From Christensenellaceae bacterium (GTDB taxonomy: Bacteria; Bacillota; Clostridia; Christensenellales; Aristaeellaceae), in contig JADGQP010000101.1 of assembly GCA_017881705.1 (NCBI GenBank), positions 1-10,307 on the forward strand: a DNA stretch of 10,307 nucleotides. Reading direction: 5' to 3'. The notes under the pieces were generated by a model. The model was not told the DNA's origin. It made no database searches and saw only the letters and a list, made by a program, of their open reading frames with translations. This document shows, in pieces, positions 1 to 5,962 of this stretch (within the stretch, counting starts at the first letter, position 1; each line of letters starts with the position of its first letter). Both the position numbers and the translations under genes were made by a program.

Positions 1-122
1 ACCCTGTGCAGCACAAAGACGTGCTTATTTACCGCAAACAGGTTTTACTTTCCCCCATGGACGAACTGTTTTTAAGCCAGATCGCGCAGGTGCAAAAGGA
101 ACTGTCCAGCTTGACATACTAG
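1..122 (+). CDS. C-terminal end of a protein entering from the left, possibly a LysR-type transcriptional regulator (partial)
   Basis: An open frame runs from base 3 to a TAG at 120-122, giving 39 residues that begin PVQHKDVLIYRKQ and end KELSSLTY. The start lies outside the window. The pattern of a short strand (VLIYRK), then an LSP turn and a helix (MDELFLSQIAQVQKEL), resembles the end of a LysR substrate-binding domain, where a motif like 'hYpkgryLSPAAxxFhxhh' closes the effector domain. This is a resemblance over a short stretch only. The other two forward frames are less convincing: frame 1 stops at 73-75 and frame 2 gives an uncharacteristic peptide. If it is a LysR regulator, its position just upstream of adhE on the same strand would make it a candidate regulator of that gene, although LysR genes more often lie divergent from their targets. 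Coding is likely; the family call is tentative. Confidence 0.5.
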   Translation, partial: PVQHKDVLIYRKQVLLSPMDELFLSQIAQVQKELSSLTY

Positions 123-162
123 TTTGTGGTATGTTTATTTGCCGTTTTTTCCATCACTTTTC

Positions 163-202
163 GCGTTTCTCCGCCGGTCATTAGCGACAAACGCTTTGTT
201 TC
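163..202 (+). terminator. weak candidate terminator of the upstream partial gene
   Basis: GCGTTT at 163-168 pairs with AAACGC at 189-194. GTC at 177-179 can also pair with GAC at 186-188, stacked inside the first stem. A T-rich stretch (TTTGTTTC) follows at 195-202. The stem is short and interrupted by a one-sided internal loop, so this may be chance. If it does not terminate, the upstream gene could read through into adhE. Confidence 0.25.
187..199. promoter_or_regulatory. short inverted repeat upstream of adhE
   Basis: ACAAA at 187-191 and TTTGT at 195-199 form a perfect inverted repeat around a CGC centre. It lies about 75 bases upstream of the proposed adhE -10 element, in AT-rich non-coding DNA. 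It could be an operator half of the kind bound by dimeric regulators. A 5-bp arm is short, and one arm also overlaps the weak hairpin at 163-202. Confidence 0.2.
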
Positions 203-227
203 ATAAGACTTTCATTACTGTTTTCCC

Positions 228-245
228 TTGTTAACGTTTTACATA
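228..245. promoter_or_regulatory. possible Rex (redox regulator) operator upstream of adhE
   Basis: TTGTTAA at 228-234 is an exact match to one half of the clostridial Rex operator (TTGTTAA, four bases, TTAACAA). After a CGTT spacer the second half reads TTACATA, matching only four of seven positions. It sits just upstream of the proposed adhE -35 element (252-257). Rex senses the NADH/NAD+ ratio and represses adhE-type genes in many Bacillota. The position and good left arm support the idea; the degenerate right arm does not. Confidence 0.35.
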
Positions 246-251
246 TCATTG

Positions 252-280
252 CTAACATGCCCTCATGCAAAGGTTATATT
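252..280 (+). promoter_or_regulatory. probable sigma-A promoter for adhE
   Basis: CTAACA at 252-257 matches four of six positions of the -35 consensus. TATATT at 275-280 matches five of six positions of the -10 consensus, and the spacer is 17 bases. Transcription would start near 287, giving a leader of about 50 bases before the adhE ATG. It is the best spaced pair I found in the 123-337 gap. The prediction is by eye. Confidence 0.45.
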
Positions 281-321
281 TGCCATTTCCCTATCAATAT
301 GTAAAACTTTTAACGAACCAG

Positions 322-328
322 AAAGGGG
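322..328 (+). promoter_or_regulatory. ribosome binding site that decides the adhE start
   Basis: AAAGGGG lies nine bases upstream of the ATG at 338-340. The alternative in-frame TTG at 329 directly abuts this site, leaving no spacer. The later ATG at 353 is too far away. The ATG at 338 is therefore the best start. Confidence 0.65.
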
Positions 329-337
329 TTGGATGAA

Positions 338-2947
338 ATGACGAACACTCATATGACGATAGATAGCATCGGGAGCCTGGAGGAAGCCATTACGCTGGTA
401 CGCGCGGCGCAGAAGGCCTACTCCGAGTTTACCCAGGAACAGGTGGACAAAATTTTCTTCGCGGCTGCCATGGCCGCCAACCGCGAGCGTATACCGCTTG
501 CGAAAATGGCCGTGGCCGAAACCGGCATGGGCGTTGTGGAAGATAAGGTGATTAAAAACCACTTTGCTTCCGAATACATCTACAATGCCTACCGCAGCGA
601 AAAAACCTGCGGCGTTATTGAGCGGGACGAGGCTTACGGCATCACCAAGATTGCCGAGCCTCTTGGCGTGATCGCCGCTGTAATCCCCACCACCAACCCG
701 ACCTCCACAGCGATTTTTAAAACGCTGATCGCACTTAAAACACGCAACGGGATTATCCTTTCCCCACACCCGCGCGCTAAAAACTGCACCATCGCGGCCG
801 CGAAGGTTGTGCTGGACGCGGCGGTAGCAGCCGGCGCGCCGGAAGGCATTATCAGTTGGGTGGATATGCCCAGCCTGGACCTGACCGACCTGCTGATGAA
901 GGAATGCGATTGCATCCTTGCAACCGGCGGCCCGGGCATGGTGCATTCCGCCTATTCCAGCGGCAAACCGGCGCTGGGCGTGGGCCCTGGCAATGTGCCC
1001 GCCATTATCGACGACAGCGCCGATATCCTGCTGGCCGTCAACTCCATCATCCACTCTAAAACCTTCGATAACGGTATGATCTGCGCTTCCGAGCAGAGCG
1101 TGATCGTGCTGGAAAGCATCTACGCTCAGGTGAAAAACGAATTTGCCGCGCGAGGCTGCTATTTCCTGCGGGGTGAGGAAACCGATAAAGTGCGCAAGAC
1201 CCTGTTGGTCAACGGCGCGCTTAACGCGAAGATCGTCGGCCAGTCCGCGGTAAAAATCGCGGAAATGGCTAGCGTAAAGGTGCCCGAAACCACCAAAGTG
1301 CTGATCGGTGAGGTGGAAAGCGTGGACATGCGCGAAGAATTCGCGCATGAGAAGCTCTCCCCCGTGTTAGCCATGTATAAAGCGAAAAACTTTGACGACG
1401 CCATGGATAAGGCCGAACGCCTGATTGAGGATGGCGGCCACGGCCATACCGCGAGTGTATACCTGGACCCCCGTGCCCAGAAGGACAAGCTCGCGCGCTT
1501 TACCCAAAGGATGGAAACCTGCCGAATCATCGTCAACACCCCGTCCTCGCAGGGGGGCATCGGCGACCTGTACAATTTTAAACTCCTGCCCTCCCTCACC
1601 CTGGGCTGCGGTTCCTGGGGCGGCAACTCCGTAAGCGAAAACGTCGGAATAAAACAGCTGCTCAACATTAAAACCGTCGCCGAGAGGAGAGAGAACATGC
1701 TCTGGTTCCGCACGCCGCAGAAAATCTATCTTAAAAAGGGCTGCCTGCCCGTGGCTTTGCGCGAGCTTAAAGACGTTCTGGATAAAAAGAAAGTCTTTAT
1801 CGTCACCGACTCTTTCCTGTATAAAAACGGGTATACCAAGGCCGTTACCGATCGCCTGGACGAAATGGGCATACAGCATACCTGCTTCTTCGACGTTGAA
1901 CCCGACCCCACGCTAGCCTGCGCCCGCGCCGGCGCGAAAGCCATGAGCGACTTCCAGCCGGACTGCATTATCGCCATAGGCGGCGGCAGCGCTATGGACG
2001 CCGGCAAGATCATGTGGGTACTCTACGAACATCCCGAAGCGGACTTCATGGATATGGCCATGCGCTTCAGCGATATCCGCAAGCGTATTTATACCTTCCC
2101 CAAGATGGGCCAGAAGGCGTACTTCATCGCCGTCCCCACCACCGCGGGCACCGGCAGTGAGGTAACCCCGTTTACCGTTATCACAGATGAAACCACCGGC
2201 GTTAAATATGCCCTGGCGGATTACGAACTGCTGCCCAACATGGCCATTGTGGACGCGGATATGATGATGAACGCCCCCAAAGGCCTCACCGCTGCCAGCG
2301 GCATCGACGCCGTGGCCCACTGCCTGGAAGCGATCGCCAGCATGATGGCGACCGACTATACCGACGGTCTGGCGCTGCAGGCGCTCAAAATGCTTTTCGA
2401 GTACCTGCCCCGCGCCTATAACGACGGCCCCAACGATGTTGTCGCCCGCGAAAAAATGGCCAACGCCGCCACCATAGCAGGCATGGCTTTCGCCAACGCC
2501 TTTCTGGGCGTGTGCCACAGCATGGCACACAAGCTGGGCGCGTTCCATCACCTGCCGCACGGCATCGCCAATGCTCTGCTGATCGATGAGGTGCTGCGTT
2601 TCAACGCTGCCGAAGCGCCCGCCAAGATGGGCACCTTCCCGCAATACGACCATCCGCACACGCTGGCCCGTTATGCCATGGTGGCCGACGAACTGAAGCT
2701 TGGCGGCAGCACCGACGAGGAGAAGCTGGAACACTTGATCGCCGCTGTAGACGAGCTGAAAGCTAAAATCGGCATTCAAAAAACGATCCGTGATTATAAC
2801 GTGGATGAACAGGATTTTCTCAACAGTCTGGACTCCATGACCGAGCTTGCGTTCGACGATCAGTGCACCGGCGCCAACCCGCGTTACCCGCTGATGAGCG
2901 AAATTAAGCAAATGTACCTGAATGCCTACTATGGCGAAAAGAAATAA
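338..2947 (+). CDS. adhE: bifunctional acetaldehyde-CoA/alcohol dehydrogenase AdhE
   Basis: AdhE reduces acetyl-CoA to acetaldehyde and then to ethanol, using two NADH, and so disposes of fermentative reducing power in the cytoplasm; in known family members it assembles into spirosomes. The 869-residue product (E. coli AdhE has 891) has both expected halves. The N-terminal CoA-acylating aldehyde dehydrogenase domain (about 1-440) carries the catalytic cysteine C249 in GMICASEQS. A linker with the family-typical RRENMLW follows. The C-terminal iron-dependent alcohol dehydrogenase domain (about 460-869) shows the nucleotide-binding GGGSAMD at 548-554, VPTTAGTGSE from 599, and metal ligands at D657, H661, H727 and H741, all offset by four from the E. 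coli ligands. No key residue is missing. The start is ATG 338, not the in-frame TTG at 329, because of the ribosome binding site. It probably forms an operon with the kinase 21 bases downstream. A Rex-like site upstream suggests redox control, which is an inference. Confidence 0.97.
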   Translation: MTNTHMTIDSIGSLEEAITLVRAAQKAYSEFTQEQVDKIFFAAAMAANRERIPLAKMAVAETGMGVVEDKVIKNHFASEYIYNAYRSEKTCGVIERDEAYGITKIAEPLGVIAAVIPTTNPTSTAIFKTLIALKTRNGIILSPHPRAKNCTIAAAKVVLDAAVAAGAPEGIISWVDMPSLDLTDLLMKECDCILATGGPGMVHSAYSSGKPALGVGPGNVPAIIDDSADILLAVNSIIHSKTFDNGMICASEQSVIVLESIYAQVKNEFAARGCYFLRGEETDKVRKTLLVNGALNAKIVGQSAVKIAEMASVKVPETTKVLIGEVESVDMREEFAHEKLSPVLAMYKAKNFDDAMDKAERLIEDGGHGHTASVYLDPRAQKDKLARFTQRMETCRIIVNTPSSQGGIGDLYNFKLLPSLTLGCGSWGGNSVSENVGIKQLLNIKTVAERRENMLWFRTPQKIYLKKGCLPVALRELKDVLDKKKVFIVTDSFLYKNGYTKAVTDRLDEMGIQHTCFFDVEPDPTLACARAGAKAMSDFQPDCIIAIGGGSAMDAGKIMWVLYEHPEADFMDMAMRFSDIRKRIYTFPKMGQKAYFIAVPTTAGTGSEVTPFTVITDETTGVKYALADYELLPNMAIVDADMMMNAPKGLTAASGIDAVAHCLEAIASMMATDYTDGLALQALKMLFEYLPRAYNDGPNDVVAREKMANAATIAGMAFANAFLGVCHSMAHKLGAFHHLPHGIANALLIDEVLRFNAAEAPAKMGTFPQYDHPHTLARYAMVADELKLGGSTDEEKLEHLIAAVDELKAKIGIQKTIRDYNVDEQDFLNSLDSMTELAFDDQCTGANPRYPLMSEIKQMYLNAYYGEKK

Positions 2948-2968
2948 ACGGTTAAGGGAGGGAACGCA

Positions 2969-3718
2969 ATGAAGCTGGATAAGGTAATCGCGGTGCGTAC
3001 CCATAAAACGGTCTACCGCGACGGAAACCTGGCCGTAAAAGTGTTCGACGACGATTACAGCAAGGCGGATATACTGAACGAAGCGTTGAACCAGGCACGC
3101 GCGGAACAAACGGCCCTTCACGTGCCCACGCTACAGGAAGTAACCAAAGTGGACGGAAAGTGGGCGATCGTCAGCGATTATATCGCCGGTCAAACGCTCG
3201 CACAGCTGATGCAGGATCATCCGGAGAAAAAAGCCGAATACATGGAGCTGTTTGTGGAGCTGCAACTGCAGGTACACGCGCAGACCTCTCCGTTAATGAC
3301 TCTTCTACGGGACAAGATGAACCGAAAAATCAACCAGAGCGGACTGGACGCAACCACCCGTTACGAACTGCACACGCGCCTGGATGGAATGCCCAAGCAT
3401 AACAAGCTGTGCCACGGTGATTTTAACCCCAAGAACATTATTATCCGTGACGACGGTGTAGCCTTCCTCCTGGATTGGGCGCATGCCACGCAAGGCAACG
3501 CCTCCGCCGACGCGGCTCGCACCTATCTGCTCTTCTGGCTGGACGGGGATATCGAGGGCGCAGAAAGTTACCTGAACCTATTTTGCAAAAAGAGCGATAC
3601 CGCCAGGCAGTATGTGCAGAAATGGATCCCCATCGTAGCCGCAAGCCAGATCGTGAAAGGCAATCCGCAGGAGCGGGAACTGTTAATGCACTGGGTCAAT
3701 GTAGTGGATTATGAATAA
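2969..3718 (+). CDS. APH-fold phosphotransferase (aminoglycoside phosphotransferase/choline-kinase-like superfamily), substrate unknown
   Basis: This 249-residue protein is a compact member of the APH kinase superfamily, which moves the gamma-phosphate of ATP to a small-molecule hydroxyl. Visible motifs in order: a short N-terminal lobe with the likely ATP-anchoring lysine K24 in LAVKVF; a candidate helix-C glutamate (E38 or E46); a hinge region near IVSDYIAGQTL; the catalytic loop HGDFNPKN at 149-156 with D151 as catalytic base and N156 as metal ligand; and the metal-binding LLDWAHA with D169. All catalytic residues are present, so it should be active. It starts 21 bases after adhE with a strong AAGGGAGGG ribosome binding site at 2953-2961 and precedes the terminator at 3778-3812, so it is very likely co-transcribed with adhE. 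The family is often auto-annotated as an aminoglycoside resistance enzyme; nothing here supports resistance, and the operon context points to a housekeeping metabolic role. Substrate not recognised. Confidence 0.88.
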   Translation: MKLDKVIAVRTHKTVYRDGNLAVKVFDDDYSKADILNEALNQARAEQTALHVPTLQEVTKVDGKWAIVSDYIAGQTLAQLMQDHPEKKAEYMELFVELQLQVHAQTSPLMTLLRDKMNRKINQSGLDATTRYELHTRLDGMPKHNKLCHGDFNPKNIIIRDDGVAFLLDWAHATQGNASADAARTYLLFWLDGDIEGAESYLNLFCKKSDTARQYVQKWIPIVAASQIVKGNPQERELLMHWVNVVDYE

Positions 3719-3777
3719 CTGCACAGCGGTATGCCCATGCCGATGCCTTGAAACCTGATTACATTCCTTTTTGGGGT

Positions 3778-3812
3778 CCCGCGCGAATTTTGCATCGCGC
3801 GGGCGCTTTTTT
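3778..3812 (+). terminator. strong rho-independent terminator after the adhE operon
   Basis: A perfect 9-bp GC-rich stem (CCCGCGCGA at 3778-3786 with TCGCGCGGG at 3795-3803) encloses an 8-base loop. It is followed by CGC and a run of six T at 3807-3812. It lies about 60 bases after the kinase stop codon and separates this transcript from the PfkB operon. Confidence 0.93.
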
Positions 3813-3863
3813 ACCCTGACGAAATTCTGCCGGCCGGCAAGGAAGGCCGCGCTGTTTGGCGAA

Positions 3864-3872
3864 TGTTAATAC
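3864..3872 (+). promoter_or_regulatory. possible extended -10 promoter for the pfkB-aldolase-DUF362 operon
   Basis: TGTTAATAC at 3864-3872 looks like an extended -10 element (TG, one base, then TAATAC, four of six matches to consensus). No good -35 hexamer is found 16-18 bases upstream. A promoter is expected in 3813-3928 because a strong terminator precedes this region. If this element is right, transcription would begin almost at the hairpin at 3880-3899. Low confidence. Confidence 0.28.
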
Positions 3873-3879
3873 TTCGAGC

Positions 3880-3899
3880 GCGGGCCGTGCGCGGCCCGC
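3880..3899 (+). promoter_or_regulatory. GC-rich leader hairpin just upstream of the pfkB-like gene
   Basis: GCGGGCC at 3880-3886 and GGCCCGC at 3893-3899 form a perfect 7-bp stem around a 6-base loop (GTGCGC). No T-run follows; the next bases are AT-rich (AATATTATTA), so it is not a terminator. It ends 17 bases before the ribosome binding site. It could be an operator, a 5'-protective mRNA hairpin or a site of translational control. The structure is seen; the role is a guess. Confidence 0.4.
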
Positions 3900-3916
3900 A
3901 AATATTATTAAAAATT

Positions 3917-3923
3917 GGAGGTG
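3917..3923 (+). promoter_or_regulatory. ribosome binding site that decides the start of the PfkB-type kinase
   Basis: GGAGGTG at 3917-3923 is placed correctly for the ATG at 3929-3931. An upstream in-frame ATG at 3863 would add 22 residues (MLILRARAVRGPQI...) that run across the leader hairpin and the ribosome binding site itself and resemble no kinase N-terminus. The PfkB fold begins naturally with FPMVVVAGHICLDI just after the chosen start. Confidence 0.8.
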
Positions 3924-3928
3924 TGCCT

Positions 3929-5059
3929 ATGAGCCGTGTTTTCCCTATGGTGGTCGTCGCGGGGCACATCTGCCTGGATATCACGCCCGCGCTGCAAAGC
4001 GGGTGCGATTTGGGCGCCCTGCTTCGGCCGGGGCGGCTGGTGCACGTAGGCCCCGCGGATGTGCACACAGGCGGCTGCGTGGCCAATGCCGGCCTGGCGC
4101 TGCAAAAGCTGGGCGTACCCACGCGGCTGATTGCGCGCGTGGGCATGGACGCGTTTGGCGCACTCATCCGCGACGCGGCGCTTGCTTCCGGCGCGGACTG
4201 CGCACTAATTGAGGACTCGCAAAGCGCAACCTCCTACTCCGTGGTGCTCGCGCCGCCGGATGTGGATCGGATTTTTTTACATCACGCGGGCGCGAACGAG
4301 CGTTTTTTGGACACGGACGTACCGGACGAGGCGCTTAAAGGCGCGAAACTGCTGCATTTTGGCTATCCGTCGCTGATGCCCGCCCTATACCGCGACCATG
4401 GCGAGCCGCTGAGACGCCTGTTTACACGCGCGCACGGGCTGGGGCTTGCGACCTCGCTGGACATGACAGCGATCGACCCTGCTTCGGAAGCCGCGCGTGT
4501 AGACTGGCCCGCGTTTTTACGCAACGTTTTGCCCGCCGTGGATTGCTTTTTGCCCAGCGCCGAGGAACTGTGCGCGATGCTCGCGCCCACCCAGCACGCG
4601 CAATGGCTGGAACGCGCGAACGGACGGGACGTGACCGCCTGCCTGGATATCGCCACAGATGTTTCGCCTTTAGCGGAGGAAATCCTTGCGCTGGGCGCAA
4701 AGATCGCGGTCGTTAAATGCGGCGCACGCGGGCTGCTGTACCGCATCGCGGAAAAAAGCGCGCTAGCAACCATGCCGTTCCCGCTGGATATTGCCGCTTG
4801 GGCTTCGCGCTCAGGCTTTCAGCCAGCCTTCCGGCCGGAACGGGTGGTATCTGCCACAGGCGCGGGGGACGTGAGCATCGCCGCGTTTCTGGCATCACTG
4901 CTTTCGGGTCTTCCGCCGGAGGCCTGCGCGCGGCGCGCGGCAGCCGCCGGTGCCTGCTGCGTGGAAGCGTGCGACGCGTTAAGCGGCGTACCTTCACTCG
5001 CCCAGCTGGATAGGCGCATCGCCCAGGGTTGGACTACCGTTTCCACCGCTGCCGAATAG
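3929..5059 (+). CDS. PfkB/ribokinase-family carbohydrate kinase
   Basis: A 376-residue PfkB-family sugar kinase expected to phosphorylate a sugar or sugar phosphate with ATP in the cytoplasm. The N-terminal strand VVVAGHICLDI and the glycine-rich substrate-side motif GGCVANAGLALQKLG (from residue 48) are typical, as is the LIARVGMDAFG segment that follows. The C-terminal signature TGAGD at 310-314 supplies the catalytic base D314 and the anion hole. It is longer than the usual 300-330 residues; part of the excess is a segment around 290-304 (WASRSGFQPAFRPE) just before the TGAGD signature, a feature I associate with a less-studied PfkB subgroup. The downstream class II aldolase 24 bases away suggests the product is a ketose bisphosphate or analogue, such as fructose-1,6- or tagatose-1,6-bisphosphate. 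The exact substrate cannot be assigned. A sulfo-sugar kinase is a conceivable alternative, but nothing specific supports it. Confidence 0.92.
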   Translation: MSRVFPMVVVAGHICLDITPALQSGCDLGALLRPGRLVHVGPADVHTGGCVANAGLALQKLGVPTRLIARVGMDAFGALIRDAALASGADCALIEDSQSATSYSVVLAPPDVDRIFLHHAGANERFLDTDVPDEALKGAKLLHFGYPSLMPALYRDHGEPLRRLFTRAHGLGLATSLDMTAIDPASEAARVDWPAFLRNVLPAVDCFLPSAEELCAMLAPTQHAQWLERANGRDVTACLDIATDVSPLAEEILALGAKIAVVKCGARGLLYRIAEKSALATMPFPLDIAAWASRSGFQPAFRPERVVSATGAGDVSIAAFLASLLSGLPPEACARRAAAAGACCVEACDALSGVPSLAQLDRRIAQGWTTVSTAAE

Positions 5060-5083
5060 TCGACATGAAGGAGGTTTCCCCCT

Positions 5084-5935
5084 ATGCTCGCAACCCTAAA
5101 CGACGTACTCGCGCCCGCTAAACGCGGATGTTATGGCGTGGGTCTGTTTAACACCGTTAATCTGGAAATGGCACGCGGCGTGCTTGCCGCAGCCGAGGCG
5201 CTTCGCTCGCCGGTGATCATCGGCACAGCCGAAGTGCTGCTGCCTTTCGGCCCCCTGCAAAATTTAGCCGACTTTCTGCTGCCCATGGCGCGCCGCGCAG
5301 CGGTGCCCGTGGTGCTGCATTACGACCACGGCCTTACGTTTGAAAACACCCTGGCGGCTCTGAAATACGGCTTCAGTTCCGTTATGTACGACTGTTCCAC
5401 CCTCCCCTACGAAGATAATCTCCGCAACGTGCGCGAGCTTACGGCTATTGCGCACGCCTTCGGGGCGACGGTTGAGGCGGAGCTGGGGCACGTTGGCAAT
5501 GTTGAGGGCTCAAGCGATGAGCAAGAGGGCCATCCCGAAGATTATTATACCGACCCCGCGCAGGCGAGCGATTTCGTAACCCGTACAGGCGTGGATGCGC
5601 TGGCCGTCGCCGTAGGCACGGCGCACGGCGCGTACCGGTTTCCCCCGAAGCTGGATTTTGAGCGCATCCAAACCATCGCCCAACGGATATCCACGCCGCT
5701 GGTGTTGCACGGCGGAAGTGGACTGACAGACGAGGATTTTCGCCGCGCCATTCGCTGCGGCATCAGCAAAATCAACATATTTACGGATCTTAACCTGGCT
5801 GGCGCGCAAGGCGCGCGTACGGCTCTGGCCGAGAAAAAGAACGTGCTGACCGACCTGATTCCTTACCAGGTGGAAGCGATTCGCCTAGCGACGGAGGCAA
5901 AAATGCGGCTTTTCGGTTCCCAAGACAAGGCATAA
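5084..5935 (+). CDS. class II (zinc-dependent) ketose-bisphosphate aldolase, KbaY/GatY/FbaA-like
   Basis: A 283-residue class II aldolase, the usual length of the KbaY/GatY group (about 285). It would split a ketose 1,6-bisphosphate, or an analogue, into dihydroxyacetone phosphate and an aldehyde. The active site is complete: HYDH at 79-82 supplies the catalytic D81 and zinc ligand H82, ELGHVGNVEG is the conserved acidic loop, GTAHG has zinc ligand H181, and LHGGSGL has zinc ligand H209 plus phosphate-binding glycines. KINIFTDLN at 229-237 forms the second phosphate-binding element. A strong AAGGAGG site at 5068-5074 precedes the ATG. It lies between the PfkB kinase (24-base gap) and the DUF362 gene (27-base gap), clearly in one operon. 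Fructose- and tagatose-bisphosphate activity cannot be told apart by eye. KbaY and GatY of E. coli need partner subunits (KbaZ, GatZ); none is seen here. Confidence 0.93.
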   Translation: MLATLNDVLAPAKRGCYGVGLFNTVNLEMARGVLAAAEALRSPVIIGTAEVLLPFGPLQNLADFLLPMARRAAVPVVLHYDHGLTFENTLAALKYGFSSVMYDCSTLPYEDNLRNVRELTAIAHAFGATVEAELGHVGNVEGSSDEQEGHPEDYYTDPAQASDFVTRTGVDALAVAVGTAHGAYRFPPKLDFERIQTIAQRISTPLVLHGGSGLTDEDFRRAIRCGISKINIFTDLNLAGAQGARTALAEKKNVLTDLIPYQVEAIRLATEAKMRLFGSQDKA

Positions 5936-5962
5936 ACGGTTTGTACGAAAGGAGGGTGTTTT

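Larger units (their letters stand above)
123..337. other. AT-rich intergenic region upstream of adhE
   Basis: This 215-base gap is visibly richer in A and T than the genes around it. No convincing reading frame with a ribosome binding site is present on either strand. It holds the weak hairpin, the short inverted repeat, the Rex-like site and the promoter pair listed separately. I see no riboswitch-like conserved core. Confidence 0.7.

Noticed and set aside
263..1348. Long open frame of 361 codons on the minus strand
   Set aside because: It lies almost wholly opposite adhE and its product, rich in His, Gly and Arg, shows no domain. It is a shadow of a GC-biased coding region.
1913..3121. Long open frame of 402 codons on the minus strand
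   Set aside because: It overlaps the alcohol dehydrogenase half of adhE and the start of the kinase gene on the other strand, has no ribosome binding site I can see, and its product has no recognisable motif.
2969..3718. Antibiotic resistance gene (aminoglycoside phosphotransferase)
   Set aside because: Only the superfamily motifs match. There are no mobile elements nearby, its base use matches its neighbours, and it is embedded in the adhE operon, so resistance is not supported.
3829..3838. Palindrome GCCGGCCGGC as an operator
   Set aside because: A 10-base self-complementary run of G and C is likely by chance in GC-rich DNA, and it lies upstream of the possible promoter without any matching second copy.
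3863..3928. Upstream extension of the PfkB kinase from an ATG at 3863
   Set aside because: It would translate through the leader hairpin and the GGAGGTG site, adds residues unlike a PfkB N-terminus, and has no ribosome binding site of its own.
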